From Epinephelus fuscoguttatus (Eukaryota; Chordata; Actinopteri; Perciformes; Serranidae): DNA of 64,000 nucleotides. The position numbers were made by a program, and so were the translations under genes. Shown here in pieces: positions 57,401-64,000 of this stretch (the stretch's first letter is position 1; each line of letters begins with the position of its first letter). Under the pieces are notes generated by a model. The model was not told the DNA's origin and ran no database searches. It saw nothing but the letters and a program-made list of their open reading frames with translations. The stretch lies in assembly GCF_011397635.1 (NCBI RefSeq), contig NC_064761.1:28375643-28439642 (forward strand), given 5' to 3'.

Positions 57401-60400
57401 TACAAAGAGTTAAGACGAGAAGACCAATGCCAATCTTTGTCGTATCCAAAAATCTGAAGCTTAGCAAAACATAAGACTGGAACTAGGGGAACAACAGCTA
57501 GCCAAAAATGAAACTTCACCTGCATCCCTAAAGCTTAACAATTAACACACTGCATCTCTTTTGTTTATATCACGACATCTCGCGAGATTCCAACTTGCCA
57601 GACTTCAAGTAATGAGTCAGTGGTTTGGACCAATCAGCATCCTGTGAGGAGCTACCGGCAGCTATGCGTGTGGTTTAGATATGTGTGACAACACAGAGAG
57701 GCAACTGTTGGTACAAAACAACAAGGGTGGCTCCTAAAGAGGTTAGCATAGATGCCACAGTAGCATCAGTTACATTGGTTAAAGAGCAAAGATCAGCACT
57801 GAAGGCTTTTCTGAATGGAAAAGATGTTCTTGCTCTTCTCCCAACAGGATTGGTTGCTCTAACTGGTTGAAGTTAGCCCATGATAGATGTTAATAGACAT
57901 CTAATCACCTGCCAATTATTTTTTTAAAAGCGTCTGCCCTATTTCAAACAGTTGATGGCTTCTCAGATGGATCTTTGTAACAAACCATCTGGTGTGTCAC
58001 ATTAGGCAACCAGTGGAGACTCCAGGAGGTTATTGTTGGTTAGTGGCCTTAGAGGTGCTGGTAGGTGGACATGTGGACCGATCCAGGCTGTCTGTCTCCC
58101 CTCGTTACCAGTCTTTATGCAAAGCTAAGCGGCTGCTGGCTGTAGCTTCATATTTAACATACAAGCACAAAGGCCTTTGCACACTGAGTCAATTTTTTTT
58201 CATCTGGAATTGTCACACGTCTTAAAATAAATACAACCTCACTTTGTGTCAAATCAAATTTGCACACCAAGACCGAAACTTTTGTCTGTCATTAAAATTT
58301 TTGGAACAGGTTCAATTTCCTGAGTTTCTTTTGCACCCGTCAGAAGCTTTTAGAGATGTTTGACCAAGAATCAGTGAAGAAAATGTGGCGGCAGGACACA
58401 GCCACGACAAGACAGAAGAACAGGGCGCACTCATCGGTATTAAGAGTGCAAGGTTTCTGTGTGTAAACATTTTTTTGGATGGCGGATTACAAAAAATGCA
58501 TCTGGAAAAAACGGACTCAGTGTGCAAACGCCTTAAGAGTGGTATCAATTTTTTCTATCCATCTTCTATCTAAAACTAAGCTCAACTCACCAGACATGAT
58601 CTCATGGGGAGCAGATGTCAACTAAAGGGAGACTGACATGGTGCTTCAACTTGCTGTATCGTTCATAATACTTTGCAGTGAGAAAAACAAAAACAAAAAC
58701 AGGATGCAAAGTCTGGAGGAGGAATGGTCAGGAAGACGCGGTCAACATGGGTTGTCTATTCTTCAGTAAGAACTGGAGGTGAGATTTTAACATTCCGTTT
58801 TAATATATCTTAAAAGTAGTGTGCTAGCTAATGTTAGCCTCAAGGGCTAGCATTTTAACTGTTGCTTGGCAACACCATCAGCTGCTCCCTACTGATGTAA
58901 TCTCAATCATAATCATCCAGATTTTGATTCTGAATATCAAATGTGTTTGAAATGATCAGGTCTCCAGTGAGTGTGCGAGCAGTTTGGGAGGTTTAAGTCT
59001 GGATCTGTAAACTTCCCACTTTACCAGATAATCTGGGCCGAACTAGATCAGCTCATGACTCCTGTAGTCTAAGTTCGGCTTAACTCTTAGCAAGAAAGCA
59101 AATAAGTGTATTTCCCAGGATGTCGATCTACTCTCTGAAAGGGATTCATTTACATTAAGAACATGTGTATCCTAATGGACCAATCTGAAGCTGCCACCTA
59201 TCATATACTTACAACTGAGGATCTCTACTTGAGTAGAGGATTTCTGCCTCTTCGTCATCGTCATCGTCTCCCTCCTCATCCACAAACTCCTCGTCTTGCT
59301 CCTCCTGTTCCTTTGAGGCTTTCTCCTCTTCCTCTGTTGGCCTCTCCTTATAGTACAGCTCATCGGCTTCCTGTCCGGGCCGCGTGTCAATCATAAACAG
59401 TCCATCAACTGATGCAGCTGCTGGTTCACACATCTGGGAGGGTCCTGCTCTCTCCTCTGCCTGGTGCTCCAAATCCTCTTCTTCCTCCTCTTCAGAAACT
59501 TCAACATCGTCATCTTCATCCTCGCTGCTCTCCAGCAGGCTGATAACCTTTGTTTTCTGGACGATGATGTCTTTTGGTTGCTGCTCAGGGACAGAATCTA
59601 TTGAGATGTTGGGCTGCTGGCTGGACGTCACCTGAATGGACTCAACTTGAACCTCAGTGGAGTCAACCACCTGCTGAGTGTCTGTATGCAATGTGCTGGC
59701 TTCCATTTTCTCCTCCTCACTGGGCCCAGTTTCCACAGCAGCATCCTCATCCACAGCCTCGTCTGCTTGTGATGAGTGGGTGTCCACAGCATCTACTTCC
59801 ATAACTTCATCCTTCTCTTCAGTCTCCTCTGTGATTTCAGGGGCACTCTCACATACTGTTACTGTAACTGATTGGCAAGGCTGTAACGGCTCTGATGGTG
59901 GGATTGTTTCCTGCATCATCTCCATCTCTAAGGTGGGCCCGTCCTTATTTTCAGTACGCGGCTCCTCCTGCTGGTATTTCACAGTCACTGCAGGTTCAGC
60001 AGCAGCTTCATCTGCATATCCAGGAGTGCCTGACACCAGGGGAGACCCATGGGGTGAGTCTATTTCTGAAATGACAATCACTCCCTTCTCCACAGTCACT
60101 GTGTCGGCCTCATTTGAAGTGAGATCAGTACTACTCACACCCTCTTTCTCTTTTTCTTCCAATGTTTGATTCTCATCTTCCTCCAGCAGTGTGCAGTCTG
60201 CGTCCTCAGCGATCACTGTACTTTCTAACCTGGAATCACTTAAAGAAATATCCTCCTCAGCTTTTTCAAGAACAATGCTACAGTCCCTGACTGACTGCCT
60301 GGTGGTGCGAGTACCTCGAGCGCTGCTCCCTGAGCCTGTGCGGCTGCTGCAGGGAGTTCCTTTGCTTCGTGTGGAGCAGGGGCTGCCCATCGGGGAATGC

Positions 60401-63275
60401 ACGTCAGTCAGCTCAGAGTCAGAGTCCACGGCTTTGGGAACTGTGGATTGGGTCCTTCCCTGTCTAGTCATCCTACTGTACGTGGGTCCCGACTCAAACC
60501 CGTCAGAGTCACAAGAAGGGGTCTCGCTGACATCTACGGTAGCTGCAGCCTTCCCTGTAGCTGCCCGGGTCCTTCGAGTTCTTGGGGTAGGAGATTGAGA
60601 GCCTTCCGAGACTTCGTCTAGGTGGATGGGGATGGGACCCATTTGCCTTCTGGATCTCGTAGCTCTGCGGGTGGTGGACTTAGAACCGTCAGCTCCTGAG
60701 ACGCTGGATAAACAGCTGCCAGCATCTGAGAGCTCCGAGTCCTCGGTTTGTTGTTTGGCAGATGATCTAGTGCGAGTAGTTTTTCTCTGACTTCTGGTGA
60801 CTCTCTGGGATTCAGACACCACAGACCCGCAGGACTCGGTCTCCGGCACCAAGTCGACCTTGACATCTTCTGCCTCAACATGAGCTGGTTCGGGGCTTTT
60901 GGGAATCGTCTTCTTCCTTGTGCTCCGGCAGCTACTTTGGCTACCTTTCGTCGCAGATACTGCAGAGGAGCATGATTCCACCTCAGACACCTCCTCATCT
61001 TCCTGACTCACTGTGCGGGGCTGTCTCCTCCTCCGGCTGCTGCGTGTAATCGGTAGTTCCATGTTGGACACCACAGAGCAGCAGGACTCCACATCTGACA
61101 CGTCTCCTTCGTGGGTGGAGCCCACAGGTGTGCATGGCTGCTCGGGACTGTGGAGCCTGGAAGCTCTGGTGCATCTTTTCAGTGAGGAGGGGGGTGGAGA
61201 TGCCGGGGCTCCTCCCTTGTTTTTTTCCAGCTGACTGCTGGCCTCTACCAGGGCATGGTGGGTAGGACTGTCTGTATGTTTAGCAGTGCTCCTGGTTCTT
61301 CGACTAGCGGAAGGAGTGGCCTGTGAGGCAGAAATAAGACATTATTTGCACACTTGAGTCTAAAGAAAGCTTGATCTAGAGCTCCCACACATGGACATGG
61401 AAAACATTTCAAATCTTTTCCATGACTTTTCAAGGAGCCATAATCATTTTTCTTGCCCGACTTACCTGGCTTTTTTCAAACATATCAGATTCAAACTCTC
61501 AGCCAGCTAGCATTCATGAAGGGTGACACAGAACACAGGAGAAAATGAAGAAACATATGTGATGCTAAACAAAACATCAAACATTGATACACATAAGAGC
61601 AATGTTACGATGACAGCTACAGAAAATAAATTTGCTGTTCACTTTTTTTAGATTATTTTAACAACTTTATTACACACAACAAAATTCCACAACTTTTCAA
61701 AAACTTTCAATGTGTATTTTTTTCTAATTCCATGACTTTTCCAGGCCTGGGAAATGTGATTGTGAAATCCCAGGACTTTTTTAGGTTTTCCATGACTGTG
61801 GGAAACCCACTGATCCCAAAGAATAAAGCTGGTGACAGTCTATATATTTTTTCTTGTTTGTTTTTAGTATACAAATCCTATGAAAATACCAAAACCAACT
61901 ATGTCGCAACCCTTATACCCCAATATAGCTTCCTTATAAAAAAAAAAGGCAAAATAAATTCCTTAAAAAAGCAGAGAAGTGTATTTTTCCTCTAATGTTA
62001 CTCATGTAGGAGTAAGTACTGTATGTATTGGGGACTATATTCACCTGCAGATTAATACACATTTTGTGCTCTAGTAAGTATGAGCTTAATTCAAAATAAC
62101 GTACAGTCACTATTCATGTTAGTGAAGGAAAATGTCACTGTGTGCAAAAGTGTGGAGTTATGTTTATGGACTTTCAACCTTTGAGACCTGGAGTGACATC
62201 ACTTTTCTTGTGCTGCTTTCAAACGCCTTTTGGACATATTTAAACCTTTGACCGCTGAGCAAATTGGTGCAATTTCTCTCAAAAACATGGGAGACAAGGC
62301 AATAAGCAGATGGAAAGAAATGTCCCACAAACTGCAAAATATGAAATGAAATAAAATAAATTTAGAAAATTATTTTTAAAAAATTGGGGAAAAGCATTAA
62401 AAAGCAAGGGAAAAACCATACTTTTAAATTTTATGTTACAGACTCTTACATTTTAAGCACTCTTTCAAGGTCTTTTTGTTTTTGCTTTTCAAACAATCAT
62501 TTTTAACTAACTAGTTTTCTTGTTTTTCCTAATTTCTTACTATCCTCTTATAATTTAATTTCTTCTTTTTTTGCTCACACCTTCTTCCCATGTTTTTAAA
62601 AGAAATCAGGCCAGTTTGCTCTGGTTTCAGAGGGTTAATGGAGCTCAGTGACAAATAGGAATAAACTTTATTGGCGCTGGTTACAAAGAGTAATTCTTAG
62701 TAGGATCAAACCAATGAGTTCTGATTTCTACAGTATTTCTTGACAATAAGACAACTGTAAAACTAACTCCAAGTCTGAGGCAAAGTTGTTCACAAGTATG
62801 ATCTTGAACTGCATTTTAAAACACTTCTACAGCAAATGTGAGGACAATAAGAGGAGAGTTAACTTCTTCTCTCTGTTTAAAGAGTTTCACTACAGCAGTC
62901 TGTTAAACCTCCACTGTGTAGTTTTGTGATTAAAACACAGTGACAGTGGTCCAACTGCGGGGAACTGAAAGTACGTGTGGTGGATACACGATCTTTAAAT
63001 TCATGTGTAACTCAATATGTTGTCACAAGTTATCGAAACGTTTACAAACTGTGAAAGGAAAGATGGTGTCCACGTGAAGTTTGAGCAGCTGAACACACAC
63101 CAGCTAACCTGCACGTGACGGCTTCTTTCACCTCGGACTGACCCTCTACATGATCTGTGAACTTTTACATGTTTAAATAACATATGTGTTTCATACATAC
63201 CGGGACTTCAGAGGGCTGGTCTGCGTTTGTTTTAGTTGGGGAGTACACGCGTACTCCTCTCCTGGTGGCTACCAT
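54364..63275 (-). CDS. dnttip2: dnttip2, Fcf2-domain nucleolar protein, complete
   Basis: Seven coding exons on the minus strand join into 929 residues with all phases consistent. The N-terminal 725 residues, nearly all in one 2.1-kb exon, are disordered: TRSxRRxR-like basic patches, repeated (S/E)-x-x-S-C-x-S-x-V-S motifs, then strongly acidic runs. A short conserved block, LFMIDTRPGQEADELYY, precedes the acid-rich part. Residues about 730-929 are the conserved C-terminus: LSSRIDPGIRVKELGGLYIN, STGDGWFNMKAPEITQEL, MDPKRFYKKNDRDGFPKYFQ, VDFYHSRIPKKERKRTMVEE. This is the Fcf2 domain, needed in yeast for early pre-rRNA cleavage and the small-subunit pathway. The tail is Lys-rich. Mammalian DNTTIP2 (about 750 aa) is nucleolar and also binds terminal transferase and oestrogen receptor; the fish protein is longer in the disordered part. 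The start MVATRR sits in a short first exon. Confidence 0.93.
54911..55020 (-). CDS. dnttip2: dnttip2 coding exon 6
   Basis: 110 bp, VGTVVDSAVDFYHSRIPKKE to SDAEFR plus two bases; acceptor ttcacag, donor gtaagt. Core of the Fcf2 domain. Confidence 0.92.
55040..55430. repeat. Satellite array 3 in dnttip2 intron
   Basis: About 390 bp of catactatactatgac-ttttt repeats with units of roughly 25-35 bp, beginning 20 bp upstream (on the minus strand) of the exon 6 acceptor. Same base motif as arrays 1 and 2. Confidence 0.9.
55431..55977. other. dnttip2 intron, no gene seen
   Basis: AT-rich intron between the array and exon 5; no element recognised. Confidence 0.35.
55978..56142 (-). CDS. dnttip2: dnttip2 coding exon 5
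   Basis: 55 codons, AERAKSTGDGWFNMKAPEIT to FPKYFQ; phase 0 at both ends; acceptor tttttcccag, donor gttagt. Most conserved part of Fcf2. Confidence 0.94.
56384..56479 (-). CDS. dnttip2: dnttip2 coding exon 4
   Basis: 32 codons, VMKKSVMGPDFEKKDAVPPY to LKLKHR; phase 0; acceptor ttttccacag, donor gtaagt. Confidence 0.92.
56706..56844 (-). CDS. dnttip2: dnttip2 coding exon 3
   Basis: 139 bp, completes Leu, then KELSSRIDPGIRVKELGGLY to KEKRIQDE; acceptor ttgtttcag, donor gtaaat. Confidence 0.92.
56845..57354. other. dnttip2 intron 2, left part, no gene seen
   Basis: Nothing recognised. Confidence 0.3.
57355..58170. mobile_element. TTAAAGGAATAGTTT-type foldback repeat, interrupted
   Basis: Left part ttaaaggaatagtttgaaaa to acataagactggaactaggg (57355-57490). 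Right part (58105-58165) has ccagtctttatgcaaagcta, then gctgctggctgtagcttcat, which is the inverted partner of the same family. About 600 bp between them includes a helicase-like fragment. Confidence 0.5.
57685..57870 (+). pseudogene. RecQ/DEAD helicase-like fragment
   Basis: A 61-codon frame ends TLVKEQRSALKAFLNGKDVL and ALLPTG. The pattern K-x-E-Q-x-x-A-(L/I)-x-x-F-x-x-G-x-D-V-x-A-L-L-P-T-G is the Q-motif and Walker A approach of a RecQ-like helicase. The G-K-S/T of Walker A is lost right after P-T-G, and no other helicase motifs follow. It is a dead piece, opposite in strand to dnttip2, within repeat DNA; it may come from a transposon-borne helicase. Confidence 0.5.
58171..59212. other. 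dnttip2 intron 2, right part, no gene seen
   Basis: 58270-58580 has repeat-like wording (ttttttggatggcggatt, gcatctggaaaaaacggac), but no family is assigned. The rest shows nothing. Confidence 0.3.
59213..61320 (-). CDS. dnttip2: dnttip2 coding exon 2 (large disordered exon)
   Basis: 2108 bp with no stop, acceptor ctgcctcacag, donor gtaagt; begins ATPSASRRTRSTAKH directly after exon 1 in phase 0. A start at 61125 would give 638 codons, but the frame is open above it to the acceptor, so this is an internal exon and not a single-exon gene. It has repeated S-C-x-S-x-V-S motifs (about 61098-60500), Thr/Glu/Val-rich middle, LFMIDTRPGQ and acidic runs such as SSEDEDDDVEVSEEEEEEDL. Confidence 0.93.
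61321..62165. repeat. dnttip2 intron 1: TTTTCCATGACTTTTC-type repeat
   Basis: About 61380-61820 carries inverted or repeated words ttttccatgacttttcaagg, attccatgacttttccaggc and ggttttccatgactgtggg, a dispersed fish repeat. The remainder is AT-rich with nothing recognised. Confidence 0.45.
62166..62640. mobile_element. Non-autonomous element with AACCTTTGAGACC-like ends
   Basis: The left end (caacctttgagacctggagt) and right end (gctctggtttcagagggtta) are imperfect inverted repeats. Inside, gcaaattggtgcaatttctc and aacatgggagacaaggcaat are words I know from a dispersed fish family. It lies in dnttip2 intron 1. Confidence 0.5.
62641..63200. other. dnttip2 intron 1, proximal part, no gene seen
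   Basis: No element recognised. Confidence 0.3.
63201..63275 (-). CDS. dnttip2: dnttip2 coding exon 1
   Basis: 25 codons, MVATRRGVRVYSPTKTNADQ and PSEVP; donor gtatgt; joins exon 2 in phase 0. The MVxTRR start matches the N-terminus of mammalian DNTTIP2. Confidence 0.9.
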
Positions 63276-63360
63276 CTTGGATGCTAGCTTCTTCACTTCC
63301 GGTGTGACGGCTAGACTCGACTAATAGATCAGCGGAGGGAAGATACAGGCCGAGCAGACG
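63276..63360. promoter_or_regulatory. Probable bidirectional promoter (dnttip2 / next gene)
   Basis: Only 85 bp separate the two divergent start codons. CACTTCCGGT at 63294-63303 is a strong ETS/GABPA-type site. CAAGATGG at the dnttip2 start and GATGGCGG at the other start are YY1-like and overlap the initiation codons. There is no TATA box. These are typical parts of housekeeping bidirectional promoters. Confidence 0.6.
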
Positions 63361-63399
63361 ATGGCGGATCTAACTTTAAATGGTGATGATGGAAAAAGT
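63361..63399 (+). CDS. First coding exon of an unidentified gene (partial)
   Basis: ATG in a fair context (gacgATGG), then 13 codons MADLTLNGDDGKS and a perfect donor GTAAGT at 63400. Position, head to head with dnttip2, and CpG-containing leader support a real first exon. The peptide is too short to assign a family and the gene continues beyond the window. Confidence 0.6.
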
Positions 63400-64000
63400 G
63401 TAAGTAACAGTAAAAATACAAGGCTGTAATACAAGTACTGCTTTGAAAATATTGCTGAAGAAAAAGTTATAAACACAACACACTTTAAATATCAAATGTA
63501 GAAAATGTGTAGATGTTATAGGCCTATGCTATATTCATGTATTTATTATTATTATTTTACATTATTAATGATTAAATATTTTAATATTGTAAATACTTGA
63601 CATGGAGCTGATATTAACAGCCGTACACACTCTGGATAGTTTCATCCATATTATTGCATCATATTTCACATGATCATAATGTGTTTAAAACATCATCATT
63701 GGAAACATAACAAGAATAATAGATGTCAGATTAGTGTAGTGGAGTCAAATACAGTGGAGTAAGTATGTGTAGTGGAAGTAACATTAATCTAAACTCACAG
63801 TACAATGCAAGCTGTTGACAGTAACCTTTGAATTAACAATGAACACAAACAAGGAAAATTATTTAAATTACTTAAGTATTAATAAAACTATTTTGATCAC
63901 TTAAATTTAGGCGCAAATTTAGGTTGGCACATAAAAGCGTAAATTATGCACACCTACTTATTTTCTAAATGTTAATTTGATGATAAATGAACATTCAGAT
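63400..64000. other. Intron 1 of the unidentified gene
   Basis: AT-rich, no further exon seen to the end of the window. Confidence 0.4.

Noticed and set aside
59209..61125. 638-codon minus-strand open frame as a single-exon gene
   Set aside because: It is open upstream to a splice acceptor at 61321 and ends through a GTAAGT donor; it is exon 2 of dnttip2.

Overview
This window is vertebrate nuclear DNA, almost certainly from a ray-finned fish and probably a percomorph. The coding exons are short, have GT/AG introns and match the vertebrate genes agbl4, spata6 and dnttip2. The non-coding DNA is full of teleost-type elements: tRNA-derived SINEs, TTAAAGG-ended MITEs, Tc1, hAT and LINE remnants, GT/CA microsatellites and AT-rich satellites. 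There are no operons, ribosome binding sites or CRISPR arrays. Family names come from recognition of sequence; no database search was run.

Layout. 1-29884 is the 3' half of agbl4 (cytosolic carboxypeptidase 6) on the + strand. Its last four coding exons are at 12488, 17405, 29509 and 29779; the first 12.5 kb is one of its introns. 32233-50086 is a complete spata6 (+, 11 coding exons, 456 aa). 54364-63275 is a complete dnttip2 (-, 7 coding exons, 929 aa), convergent with spata6. At 63361 a new + strand gene begins; only a 13-codon first coding exon is visible. It is head to head with dnttip2 across 85 bp, which looks like a shared bidirectional promoter. All exon joins were checked for reading phase and keep one open frame.

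The gene products act in different places: CCP6 trims polyglutamate from tubulin and other proteins, SPATA6 is needed for the sperm head-tail connecting piece, and DNTTIP2 carries the Fcf2 domain of a nucleolar ribosomal RNA processing factor. The agbl4-spata6 order is known from other vertebrates.

Most unusual observations. (1) 2953-4844 reads as a zipper in which short pieces of the segment on its left (600-2952) and the segment on its right (4845-6535) alternate in collinear order; an assembly consensus artefact is the leading explanation. (2) A 108-bp hairpin with perfect 48-bp arms and a 4-bp target duplication sits inside an older MITE, beside an intact SINE in the same MITE. (3) Three arrays built on one CATACTATACTATGAC-type motif lie in the last spata6 intron, the spata6-dnttip2 intergenic gap and a dnttip2 intron; one has an 88-bp higher-order unit. 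(4) A dispersed repeat carries two perfect oestrogen-response-element palindromes and a DR1.
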